The translations under genes and the position numbers were made by a program. A model generated the notes under the pieces. That model was not told where the DNA came from. It worked only from the letters and a program-made list of their open reading frames with translations, and did no database searches. Shown one piece after another: positions 1 through 7,096 of a stretch of 14,152 nt of DNA. Source of the stretch: Chloroflexota bacterium (GTDB taxonomy: Bacteria; Chloroflexota; Anaerolineae; Anaerolineales; UBA4823); assembly GCA_030636125.1 (NCBI GenBank), contig DAOVXM010000013.1:1-14152 (forward strand). The letters run 5' to 3'. The first letter of the stretch is position 1. Every line of letters begins with the position of its first letter.

Positions 1-39
1 AGACCCATACAAAATAACCAGAGCAGATAATTATTATTC

Positions 40-54
40 GATCTTTATAAGATC
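40..54 (-). terminator. Short hairpin downstream of the response regulator gene
   Basis: A 6-bp perfect stem (GATCTT/AAGATC) with a 3-base loop lies about 20 bases past the stop codon of the minus-strand response regulator. On the minus strand it is followed by an A/T-rich run without a true U-tract. It is a weak candidate for the operon end. Confidence 0.3.
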
Positions 55-74
55 AGCTACTCTCCCAATGCAGA

Positions 75-770
75 TCAATCCTGAATAGTAGGCATGGTAT
101 ATCCCAAGCCAGATCGCGTGACAATATGCTGCGGGTTCTTTGGGTCGTCCTCTAATTTTTGGCGTAAACGCGAAATACTAACCCACAAAATCTCTTTATC
201 ATCACGATACTCCGGTCCCCAAACGTTTGTGAGTAATTGCTCAGATGTCAAAACTTGCCCGATATTATGAGCGAATTGAAGCAGTAAGCGATACTCAGTA
301 GCAGACAGAAAAACTGTCTTGTCCCCGCGGAAAACTTCGGCACGTGCGAAGTCTATTCGCAGGTTTCCATGAGAAAAAACGGACTGCTGAAAACTACTAC
401 CAGAGACATGTGCTCTTCGCAATACTGCCCGAACTCGCGCTAAAAGTTCTGTGGCTGAGAACGGCTTGACGATATAGTCGTCTGCCCCAAGATCCAATCC
501 TCGGACACGCGCACCTTCTTCTCCCCTGGCAGTGACAACAATAATGGGAACGTTTGAAAATTCCCTGATGCGTTCACAAGCAGTGAAGCCATCCAATATC
601 GGCATCATAATATCCAACAATACCAGTTCCGGCTGCTGAGAAGCAACCATATCAACTGCTTCCTGTCCGTTAGTTGCTTTTACGACCTGATAGCCATCCG
701 AAACCAGGTTAGCCTCCATCAAGCGCAGGTAGCGTGGTTCATCGTCTACGACTAGGATTCGAGTGCTCAT
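75..770 (-). CDS. OmpR/PhoB-family response regulator
   Basis: A 231-residue two-domain transcription factor and the likely output of the kinases encoded just upstream. The receiver domain spans about residues 4-118. It has the acidic pair D9/D10, phosphoacceptor D53 (in LLDIMMP), switch threonine T80 and invariant lysine K102 (in VKPF). The C-terminal winged-helix DNA-binding domain (about 130-228) has the TEYRLL, VWGPEY and ISRLRQKLEDDP signatures and ends in the GLGY wing. Its ATG overlaps the TAA of the preceding kinase gene by one base (TAATG), so translation is probably coupled. It is the last gene of a three-gene minus-strand operon. The family assignment is secure. Its target genes cannot be read from the sequence; the upstream intergenic region is an obvious candidate for autoregulation. 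Confidence 0.95.
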   Translation of the reverse strand: MSTRILVVDDEPRYLRLMEANLVSDGYQVVKATNGQEAVDMVASQQPELVLLDIMMPILDGFTACERIREFSNVPIIVVTARGEEGARVRGLDLGADDYIVKPFSATELLARVRAVLRRAHVSGSSFQQSVFSHGNLRIDFARAEVFRGDKTVFLSATEYRLLLQFAHNIGQVLTSEQLLTNVWGPEYRDDKEILWVSISRLRQKLEDDPKNPQHIVTRSGLGYTMPTIQD

Positions 771-2020
771 TAATTACTCTCCCGCAATGAAATTTTATCT
801 TCGACTTGTACCCCTTCAAGGGGCAGACAAATATGGAAGGTGGTTCCCTCTCCAAGTTTCGATTCAACTTTAATATCACCTCCATGTGCTCGAATGATTT
901 GTCGACAAATAAACAATCCCAAACCTGTACCACGAACTGTGGTGCTGTTGGAAGGTACGCGATAAAATCGTTTGAATATTTGATCCAGATGCTCTGATGC
1001 AATGCCAGGTCCTTCATCACGTACATCGATCTTAGCCATGGTGTCATCTTTATATAATGAGATTGTAATCAAGACACCAGGAGCATATTTGGCAGCATTG
1101 GTCAACAAATTATCAAAAACTTGCGCTAACCTGGCTGGATCAACCGGAATTTTTAGGTCTGGTGACTGGATATCCAGCTTGATAATTTTGCTCCCGTCTC
1201 GAGTTTGAGCCCTAAGGGATATATCTCTCAAAAACGTGTCTAACCGCACAGGTTGAAAACTCATCCTCAAAGTACCTGCCTGAAGTCGCGATGAGTCCAT
1301 CAAATTATCAATCAACTCATGCAAACGATCTGCCTCTTCATCAATAATTGTCAAAAACTCTTGGCGGGTATGATTATCCCATGAGGTATCATCTCTAAGT
1401 AAGGTAGTGGCATAGCCTTTGATAAAGCCCAACGGTGTGAGCAATTCATGGGAGACTGTGGCAATAAAATCTTCTTGCAAACGGTCTAATCGTCGTTCAG
1501 CCTCTAAGCTCGCGATGCGTTGCACCAGCTTATCGCGCTCCATCAACTGAGCGACATGTCCAGCAATAAATTCTGCTAAGCGTATCTGATCTGGTTCGTA
1601 AGTCGGCCCACCAAATCGAATGAAAACCAAAGCCCCAACAATTTCCAGCCCAGATTGAAGGGGTAAACCGAGAGAATACCGTAAGCGGGTCCGATCTCTT
1701 ACATTTTCCACTTCATCTTTTCGGATAACCAATGTTCCGTCATGAATCACCTCGCTTGCAGTGGCTTCCCCCCAAACCAACTCGGCTTCTCGTGATCGTC
1801 CCCGGCCAATGGCGCGTGCATATGCTGGTTCTAATGATTCGTTCTCAGGTTGCAGGTAAAGAACCATATTATCGAATATGAATACTGGGCGAGCCAAGCG
1901 AATAATTTTATCCAATGCTGAATCAATATCTACTGCCCTAGCAACTGCCCTGCTGATAGCATAGACTGCTTCTAATTCCTGTGGCCGAAGCGCGACAGTT
2001 TGTGTAGATTCCTTGAACAT
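770..2020 (-). CDS. Soluble GAF-domain sensor histidine kinase
   Basis: A 416-residue histidine kinase with no signal peptide or membrane segment, so cytoplasmic. An N-terminal GAF-like sensor (about residues 15-160) is followed by a short coiled coil (about 162-185). The HisKA dimerisation domain has phospho-acceptor H191 in ATVSHELLTPL. The HATPase domain shows the N box (FDNLLTNAAKYAP, N304 and N308), G1 (DEGPGI, 335-340), the F box (FKRFYR) and G2 (GTGLGL, 364-369). All catalytic boxes look intact. It lies 7 bp downstream of another kinase and overlaps the response regulator by one base, so all three are probably co-transcribed. The N-terminal GAF call rests on length, position and general pattern, and its ligand is unknown. 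A modest AGG precedes the ATG, and read-through coupling from the upstream gene is likely. Confidence 0.93.
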   Translation of the reverse strand: MFKESTQTVALRPQELEAVYAISRAVARAVDIDSALDKIIRLARPVFIFDNMVLYLQPENESLEPAYARAIGRGRSREAELVWGEATASEVIHDGTLVIRKDEVENVRDRTRLRYSLGLPLQSGLEIVGALVFIRFGGPTYEPDQIRLAEFIAGHVAQLMERDKLVQRIASLEAERRLDRLQEDFIATVSHELLTPLGFIKGYATTLLRDDTSWDNHTRQEFLTIIDEEADRLHELIDNLMDSSRLQAGTLRMSFQPVRLDTFLRDISLRAQTRDGSKIIKLDIQSPDLKIPVDPARLAQVFDNLLTNAAKYAPGVLITISLYKDDTMAKIDVRDEGPGIASEHLDQIFKRFYRVPSNSTTVRGTGLGLFICRQIIRAHGGDIKVESKLGEGTTFHICLPLEGVQVEDKISLRESN

Positions 2021-2027
2021 TTTGGAC

Positions 2028-3188
2028 CTATATCTCCATTACCCGTTCGACAACTGGAAGTGAAAACTCAAAGCGAGATCCAACTCCTACTCTAGATGAT
2101 ACATCTATATGGGCTCCATGAGCATCCACAATGCGATTAGACAACGCCAAGCCCAGTCCAGTGCCACGATAACGTCGGGTTGATGAACCATCTAACTGAT
2201 GAAATGGCTCAAATATTTCTTCCAAACGATCACTGGATATACCTATCCCTGTATCGGCTACTACAATTGAAACATATCCTTTGTTTTGATGCGCTTCAAT
2301 CTTTACTACTCCACCATCAGTTGTAAATTTAAGAGCATTATCGAGCAATTGAGTGATCACCCAAGATATCTTTTCTCTATCACAGTGAACAGGTGGCAAA
2401 TTATCCGGGACATAAACCTCTACGGTAAGCTGTGCAGATTTTGCTCTATCAAATAACTGTTCGACTACGGATTGTATTAAAGTAGCAATATAGACTGGAG
2501 TAAGGTTAAGTGATAAATCTCCTCGTGAAGCCAGAGCAAATTGAATTAAGTCCTCGATCAACCCTTCAAGACGTGATTCTGAGCGTCGTAGTATAGCAAG
2601 TGCTTCCAATTGATCAACATTAAGCGGTCCTAATTCTCTTTCAAATAATAGATCAAGATAGCCTTTGATATGGGTCAGTGGTGTACGAAGTTCATGAGAA
2701 ATATTGGCAATAAAATTAGCCTTTAGCTGATTGAGCTCAGTCAATTTATCAAGAGCTTTTTCCAAATCTCTGGTACGCTCTACCACGCGGACTTCTAGCT
2801 CACTGTTCGATTGACGTAAGGCCTCCTGCAATTCTAGAATCTGCCATGTCACAACTTCATCCAAAGTCTCCCTTTCCACCATTTTTAACTCAAGTAAAGC
2901 TTGTCCCAATAGAATTGGTTTTCCTAATTCACTTTTCTCCTTTTGGTATATCAAAGCCTGGTCCAGTTCAGATGGTAGTAATGCTCCCTTTTCTACTAAA
3001 TATTCACCCAACCTAGGGACTAGAATTTCAGGTGAAACCGGTGCAGCTGGATAAGCCTTACCAGGCATTATCATTTGGCGCTCAGCCAAAACAGCCGCAA
3101 TAGCCAAATCTACCCCACATTGACTACAAACACTTACATAAGAGTCAACCAATTGATTACATCTTGGACAGGATATTTGCCTGCTCAT
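2028..3188 (-). CDS. Histidine kinase with zinc ribbon and MshEN-like sensor
   Basis: A 386-residue cytoplasmic kinase with an unusual front end. Residues 7-24 form a zinc ribbon (C7, C10, C21, C24; CxxC-x10-CxxC). Residues 59-82 match the 24-residue MshEN pattern: R59 L60 G61, L64, V65, G68, L75, L79, Q82. Residues 93-116 form a second, weaker copy with LLG at its head and Q116 at its end. In known proteins tandem MshEN motifs bind cyclic di-GMP; a ligand here is inference. A coiled coil (about 117-155) leads to HisKA with H165 (ANISHELRTPLTHIKGY), then the N box (LLDNALKF, N284), G1 (DTGIGI, 312-317) and G2 (GTGLGL). There are no transmembrane segments. An AGGGG Shine-Dalgarno sits just before the ATG. 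It is the first gene of the operon with the GAF kinase and the OmpR-type regulator. Confidence 0.93.
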   Translation of the reverse strand: MSRQISCPRCNQLVDSYVSVCSQCGVDLAIAAVLAERQMIMPGKAYPAAPVSPEILVPRLGEYLVEKGALLPSELDQALIYQKEKSELGKPILLGQALLELKMVERETLDEVVTWQILELQEALRQSNSELEVRVVERTRDLEKALDKLTELNQLKANFIANISHELRTPLTHIKGYLDLLFERELGPLNVDQLEALAILRRSESRLEGLIEDLIQFALASRGDLSLNLTPVYIATLIQSVVEQLFDRAKSAQLTVEVYVPDNLPPVHCDREKISWVITQLLDNALKFTTDGGVVKIEAHQNKGYVSIVVADTGIGISSDRLEEIFEPFHQLDGSSTRRYRGTGLGLALSNRIVDAHGAHIDVSSRVGVGSRFEFSLPVVERVMEI

Positions 3189-3350
3189 TTACCCCTATCC
3201 CTCAACTCCTTGGGGAGCCAGATTACTATAGTAGGCAAGCTGGATCGTATAAGTTGAAGTGCAACCGACAGCAAATTGAGATATGTACCTATACCTTCAT
3301 CCGTCGATTGCAGCTAGCATCCAATTAATTATGAAGAGTGGTTTTCCGAT

Positions 3351-3375
3351 CGATCATATATACCACCGATCATAT
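3351..3375. repeat. Direct repeat CGATCATAT, possible regulator site
   Basis: CGATCATAT occurs at 3351-3359 and again at 3367-3375. The first copy is preceded by an overlapping GATCGATC palindrome (3348-3355). The second is embedded in the palindrome ATCATATGAT (3369-3378). The two starts are 16 bp apart, about one and a half helical turns. A binding site for the neighbouring OmpR-type regulator is possible, but this is inference only. Confidence 0.3.
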
Positions 3376-3395
3376 GATAAACAAACGATGAAGGT

Positions 3396-3454
3396 TTAGA
3401 TAGCCTAAAACCGTGCAAGATATATGCCGGATTATAAAACCATTTGCTATCTAA
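3396..3454. repeat. 9-bp inverted repeat with competing inner hairpin
   Basis: TTAGATAGC at 3396-3404 is perfectly complementary to GCTATCTAA at 3446-3454 across a 41-base spacer. The left arm can instead pair locally: GGTTTAG at 3393-3399 with CTAAAACC at 3404-3411, with one bulge. The two pairings exclude each other. If transcribed, this would be a two-state RNA; if not, it could be an operator. Confidence 0.3.
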
Positions 3455-3707
3455 TTTATATCATATCCTTTAATCAATTTTGAGGCAAGGCGTTATAACC
3501 TTTAAATCTACATCGGGAAACTAACAACTATGCAAGGTGACTCAAACATAATACATGGGTGATAAAATCACAAAGCCCAACAGTTCCATTTGTTTCCTGT
3601 AAAGAGTCTGTAAGGTAAATCATCAAAGTTTTGTTGCATAATTGGACTAACCCTTCCGGGTCAGGTTTTAGATTTCAATACCTGTAAACCGGATCTATGC
3701 CATTATT

Positions 3708-4154
3708 ATGAATAATACCCACAACAACCAAACCGCTCAAGCTGAACCAACCAAAGTTCTCATAATTGATGACGACGATGCTATGACCGATATGCTCAAA
3801 CTTCTTCTCGAGCCGAATGAGTTTGAAGTTTTTATCGCCAATTCCGGTCCAGAGGGGATTAAGGCAACCCATAAGTACAACCCAGAGGTGGTCATACTGG
3901 ACTTAATCATGCCAGATATGGATGGATGGGAGGTTTGTAAAGCAATCCGTTCTTTCAGCCAAGTGCCTATCCTGGTAATCTCAGCAATTAATAAACCCGG
4001 CATGGTGGCAAAAGCTCTCGACGAAGGGGCTGATGATTACCTACTTAAGCCTATGACCAGCAGCGTATTAATAGCCCACTTGAAGAGACTTGCCTGGCGT
4101 GCCCGTGCTGAACGCCAAGCCAATAAAGCGAAACTAAATTACCTTGGAGTGTGA
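3708..4154 (+). CDS. Single-domain response regulator
   Basis: A 148-residue receiver protein without a DNA-binding domain. It has acidic residues D21-D24, phosphoacceptor D65 (VILDLIMPDMDGW), switch residue S92 and lysine K114 (LLKP). After the receiver fold a short basic, helical tail (about 126-143, rich in Arg/Lys/Ala) remains. It is transcribed away from the two-kinase operon and is a natural phosphate acceptor, sink or shuttle for those kinases, acting through protein contacts. The first in-frame ATG is used. An out-of-frame ATG 10 bases upstream meets a stop immediately, and the Shine-Dalgarno is weak. A strong terminator follows, so it is probably monocistronic. It could also be a CheY-like protein of an unlinked system. 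Confidence 0.9.
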   Translation: MNNTHNNQTAQAEPTKVLIIDDDDAMTDMLKLLLEPNEFEVFIANSGPEGIKATHKYNPEVVILDLIMPDMDGWEVCKAIRSFSQVPILVISAINKPGMVAKALDEGADDYLLKPMTSSVLIAHLKRLAWRARAERQANKAKLNYLGV

Positions 4155-4218
4155 CCGTATTTTATACACCTCAAATAGGCTTGTCTTCAATAACAGCAAA
4201 AATACGAAGAATTTAAAT

Positions 4219-4245
4219 CTCCTTTCTAACGAAGGGAGTTTTTTT
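4219..4245 (+). terminator. Rho-independent terminator after the receiver gene
   Basis: A 7-bp stem (CTCCTTT/AAGGGAG, one G-U pair) with a 6-base loop is followed directly by seven T residues. It lies about 65 bases past the stop of the single-domain regulator. Confidence 0.85.
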
Positions 4246-4384
4246 AGTTGTACATTTTTGGAAAACACTTGGACCTCAAATTGCTTGTCAATAATCCTAG
4301 TTTTTTAAGTTTCCACAAATAAGGACCTATCAACATGGTAAATCTTCGATTACAATTAATGAAAAATTTCACGGAGGCGTAGTC

Positions 4385-4681
4385 GTGCAAACCTGTTCTA
4401 AATGTAATACACAATCGCCTGACAAGGTATCCCACTGTTCAAATTGCAACGCAGACTTGAAAGAGTATTCAACTACAGCGATTGCACTCAAACGTTTTCA
4501 GGAAAATCCTCGCGTCAGAGACGTACGTGTAGTTGTCGCACATAATTGTTGCCCAGCTTGCGTAGCGAAGGAAGGGACCTACAAAAAAGATCTAGTACCG
4601 AGCTTACCAGTTGAAGGTTGTTCCCATCCCTTGGGCTGCCGTTGTTTTTATGAGCCCATGCTGAACGAGCTCTACCCTTAA
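4385..4681 (+). CDS. Small two-module zinc-binding protein, function unknown
   Basis: A 98-residue protein starting at GTG, chosen because GGAGG (4373-4377) sits 7 bases upstream. The N-terminal module is a zinc ribbon with C4, C7, C18 and C21 (CxxC-x10-CxxC), the same spacing as the ribbon of the nearby histidine kinase. After a short helical linker (about 28-50) comes a second Cys/His module: C55, C56, C59, then C79, H81, C85 and C87. Its layout (CPAC, Gly-Tyr, a Pro-rich loop, then a HPLGCRC-like motif) resembles the C-terminal zinc motif of Mu gpF/SPP1 gp7-type phage head morphogenesis proteins. No other phage gene is present, so a stand-alone metal-binding adaptor is more likely than a head protein. 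There is no signal peptide or membrane segment. The coding call is firm; the function is unknown. Confidence 0.8.
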   Translation: MQTCSKCNTQSPDKVSHCSNCNADLKEYSTTAIALKRFQENPRVRDVRVVVAHNCCPACVAKEGTYKKDLVPSLPVEGCSHPLGCRCFYEPMLNELYP

Positions 4682-4714
4682 TAATTCGCTACTATAACCC
4701 GGATAAGTGATTAA

Positions 4715-4776
4715 AATGTAACTACTCAGCGTAGGGCAGGGAGAGCACTTCTCACCGCAGCCTGAGCAGTTACATT
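4715..4776 (-). terminator. Long inverted repeat between convergent genes, likely terminator
   Basis: Fifteen bases at 4715-4729 are complementary to 4762-4776 with one mismatch. The 32-base spacer can form an inner GG-GAGA/TCTC-CC stem with one bulge. The hairpin sits between the convergent zinc-protein gene and the CCA nucleotidyltransferase gene. Read on the minus strand it is followed by TTTTAAT, so it probably ends the minus-strand operon. The right arm (CCTGAGCAGTTACA) recurs exactly at 12737-12750. Confidence 0.55.
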
Positions 4777-4820
4777 ACCATAATAAGTTGCCTGATCCAA
4801 TCGCAAGCGCTTTGTGTGAT

Positions 4821-6530
4821 CTACGGCTCCCTGCTGGCTAGCCAATCACGAGCCAATTTAAGGGCGTCTCTACGGTTGCGAATACTACCCACAACCTGAG
4901 CTTCCCTAATTTTTTCTAATAAAATACCAATTTCCGGTCCAGGGTTTAGGTGAAGCTCATTTATCAAATCATTACCATTTAATAGCGCCGGGGGTGAAAC
5001 ACGTTCCGTTGTATGCTCCCACCAGGCTTCAAGCAATGTTCTGACGATATCTAAATGATGAATCCAAACATCCTGTGGTAATGAGGATCCATAGGTCGCC
5101 CAAACATCTGCCAGGGAAAGCAAACAAATATCCACACCCGCTTCCTCAGTATCCCGGAAAAACCGGTAAACAGCTCTCTTGGAAGGACGTTCACCGGTTT
5201 GAGCTAATAGGAGTGGTCGAAGGTGGTGGCGTACAATCTTTTTCATTCGTCTCACTTCGTTGTTGCTCATACGCAGAACATAGCCACGATCAGATACCAT
5301 CTCTGCGCCGACTTTTTCATGATCGAAAAAATGGATGCGCCCGTCAGCATCAAGCTGGTAGGTTTGTGGTTTTCCAACATCGTGATACAAAGCTGCTAGA
5401 AAAAGTAATTCCCGTGAGGATCGATCTGGAGTCAAAAAAGTGTCCATGTAAGCATTAATCCGGTCTCGAAATCGGCCTAACTTGACCGACACCAAGCCTG
5501 CCATCAAGTTAGCAGCTTCTTCGGAGTCATGTGGGGACGCCAACACACTCAATAGAGTTTCCAGCTTATTAAGTGTATTCAAAGTATGTTCCCATACATC
5601 ATAGACATGAGGAGTTGGCTGTTCCACACCTTTTAGGTGTTGGAGCTCCGGTAGTGTTATATTTAATACTCCCAATATATCCAAAGCCCGAACAGCTGCC
5701 CCAATGCGTGAACCACCAATAATTCGCGTGAGTTCATCTCGTATACGTTCTGATGAGGTCCGATGTAACTCTGCGACGGCTTCTCGCATCTGTTGAAGGG
5801 TTTCTGGAAAGATGCGATATTCTAGTTCAGCCGCGAAGCGGATACCCCGTAAAATCCTTAATGGGTCATCTTGAAAGGTGGTAAGTGAACAAGCTCGTAT
5901 GCGTTTAGCACGCAGATCTGTCGCACCACCCATAGGATCGAGTAAAGAAAATGGTTGCCTGACGTCTACTGCCATAGCGTTGATAGTGAAATCACGCGCC
6001 CTTAAATCGCTCTCCAAGTCTGGTCCACGAAAAACTGCAAAATCAAGGACTAATCTGACACCATCAGGCTGGATTGAAATAACCCGTGCAGTATCACGAC
6101 TTTCGTCAAGGGGATAAAACGCCGCTCCAAGCGCGTCAGCTACCTTACGTCCAACCTCTATGGCATTACCAGCCAACGCAAAATCCAGGTCATGAGTATC
6201 TCGACCTAATAATGCGTCGCGTACTGCTCCTCCCACCAGGTAGACTGAAATATCTGGAGAGAGCTTTGAACTAATTTGTTCTAAGCGGGAAGATAAAGCA
6301 AATGGTTCAATAGTAGGCACGTACCTAACCTGGGGGATTTCTTTATACCGGGCCGCTCTGGCTGCATGCAATGCTTGTGAAGGGGTACCCCCTTGGGCGA
6401 CAACCCTATCGTCGATTAATGCGATCCAGCGACCTGCATAAGACCTCCATTCATCTCTCAGGAAGTCATCAGAATTATTAGAACGATGATGACCATTTTC
6501 TCCTGAAGGGTCAAGGGATTGGCGTGCCAT
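4821..6530 (-). CDS. cca: CCA tRNA nucleotidyltransferase, HD-containing, extended N-terminus
   Basis: Adds or repairs the 3' CCA end of tRNAs in the cytoplasm; 569 residues. The class II nucleotidyltransferase head has LVGGAVRD (98-105), the metal-binding DLDF (D114, D116), RARDFTINAMA (177-187) and DPLRILRGIRFAAEL (222-236), then ERIRDEL (261-267). An HD domain follows: H383 D384 in YHDVGKP, HEKVGAE (404-410) and RHH (434-436). The C-terminus ends with the LNPGPEIG...IRNRRDAL pattern typical of HD-type bacterial CCA enzymes. An added front module (about 28-72, YAGRWIALIDDRVVAQG) resembles the small DUF5678 domain and is not part of the catalytic core. The gene lies 5 bp after hpt without a clear Shine-Dalgarno, so coupling or a later start is possible. 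An A-adding-only or poly(A) activity cannot be excluded. Confidence 0.92.
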   Translation of the reverse strand: MARQSLDPSGENGHHRSNNSDDFLRDEWRSYAGRWIALIDDRVVAQGGTPSQALHAARAARYKEIPQVRYVPTIEPFALSSRLEQISSKLSPDISVYLVGGAVRDALLGRDTHDLDFALAGNAIEVGRKVADALGAAFYPLDESRDTARVISIQPDGVRLVLDFAVFRGPDLESDLRARDFTINAMAVDVRQPFSLLDPMGGATDLRAKRIRACSLTTFQDDPLRILRGIRFAAELEYRIFPETLQQMREAVAELHRTSSERIRDELTRIIGGSRIGAAVRALDILGVLNITLPELQHLKGVEQPTPHVYDVWEHTLNTLNKLETLLSVLASPHDSEEAANLMAGLVSVKLGRFRDRINAYMDTFLTPDRSSRELLFLAALYHDVGKPQTYQLDADGRIHFFDHEKVGAEMVSDRGYVLRMSNNEVRRMKKIVRHHLRPLLLAQTGERPSKRAVYRFFRDTEEAGVDICLLSLADVWATYGSSLPQDVWIHHLDIVRTLLEAWWEHTTERVSPPALLNGNDLINELHLNPGPEIGILLEKIREAQVVGSIRNRRDALKLARDWLASREP

Positions 6531-6535
6531 GGAAG

Positions 6536-7093
6536 TTAATCTGATGCTTGATATCGTTCTGGATCCACTGCTCCGATAAATGGAAGGTTACGGTATAACT
6601 CGTCTAAATCTAGTCCATACCCAAAGACAAATTTGTCTGCTATAGTGAAACCACGATAATCTATGGGCACTTCGATCTCACGGCGTTCAGCCTTATCCAA
6701 TAATGTACATACTTTGAGACTGTTCGGATGTCGCGTTTTTAAGAATTCCAAAACTGTTGCGATCGTGTAACCACTATCGACGATATCTTCCACAAGTAAG
6801 ACATCACGATCTCGGATATCTTCCTTGAGGTCGAGCGTGATTCGTACCTGACCAGTTGTTTGGCGAGCTCCAGCTCCGTAAGAGGAGACCGCCATAAAAT
6901 CGATCGTATTGGGTACAGTGATATGGCGAATCAGGTCAGCTAAAAAGAGCACCCCACCCCGCAATATGCAGACTAAATGCGGAGTACAACCCTGATAATC
7001 CTGGCTGATCTCAATTCCCAGTTCCGAAACCCGTTTTCGGAGGACTTCTTCTGAGATTAAGATTTCTTCGAGAAATTCATGATAGTCTTGCAT
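6536..7093 (-). CDS. hpt: Hypoxanthine phosphoribosyltransferase
   Basis: Purine salvage enzyme joining hypoxanthine (and often guanine) to PRPP to give IMP or GMP in the cytoplasm. At 185 residues it is normal length for the family. It shows the first PPi loop VCILRGG (41-47), the flexible-loop SSYG (70-73) and the PRPP-binding loop VLLVEDIVDSGYT (98-110) with acidic E102 and D103 and likely catalytic base D106. The base-recognition region is DKFVFGYGLD (153-162). It begins 3 bp after the thymidine kinase stop codon, with no separate Shine-Dalgarno, and ends 5 bp before cca, a tight arrangement pointing to translational coupling. In many bacteria hpt instead sits beside tilS and ftsH; here it is with tdk and cca. 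Confidence 0.96.
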   Translation of the reverse strand: MQDYHEFLEEILISEEVLRKRVSELGIEISQDYQGCTPHLVCILRGGVLFLADLIRHITVPNTIDFMAVSSYGAGARQTTGQVRITLDLKEDIRDRDVLLVEDIVDSGYTIATVLEFLKTRHPNSLKVCTLLDKAERREIEVPIDYRGFTIADKFVFGYGLDLDELYRNLPFIGAVDPERYQASD

Positions 7094-7096
7094 GGG

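Larger units (their letters stand above)
3189..3707. other. 519-bp divergent intergenic region with repeats
   Basis: This A/T-rich gap separates the minus-strand kinase operon from the plus-strand receiver gene and must contain both promoters. I see no convincing consensus promoter in either direction. A palindromic TACTATAGTA at 3224-3233 and a TTGCTG-17-TATACG pair on the minus strand near 3246-3274 are weak candidates. It does contain several repeats: ATCATAT three times (3353, 3369, 3460), the first two extended to CGATCATAT with starts 16 bp apart; a 9-bp inverted repeat (3396-3404/3446-3454); and a small ACCC-TTCC-GGGT hairpin at 3650-3661. No RNA gene or short ORF with a ribosome binding site was recognised. 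Confidence 0.5.

Noticed and set aside
4715..4776. CRISPR repeat or tRNA-like structure
   Set aside because: There is only one inverted pair with no spaced array, and no acceptor, anticodon or T-loop features.
5075..5458. 127-residue plus-strand frame opposite the cca HD domain
   Set aside because: It is antisense to a conserved domain, with no Shine-Dalgarno or motif.
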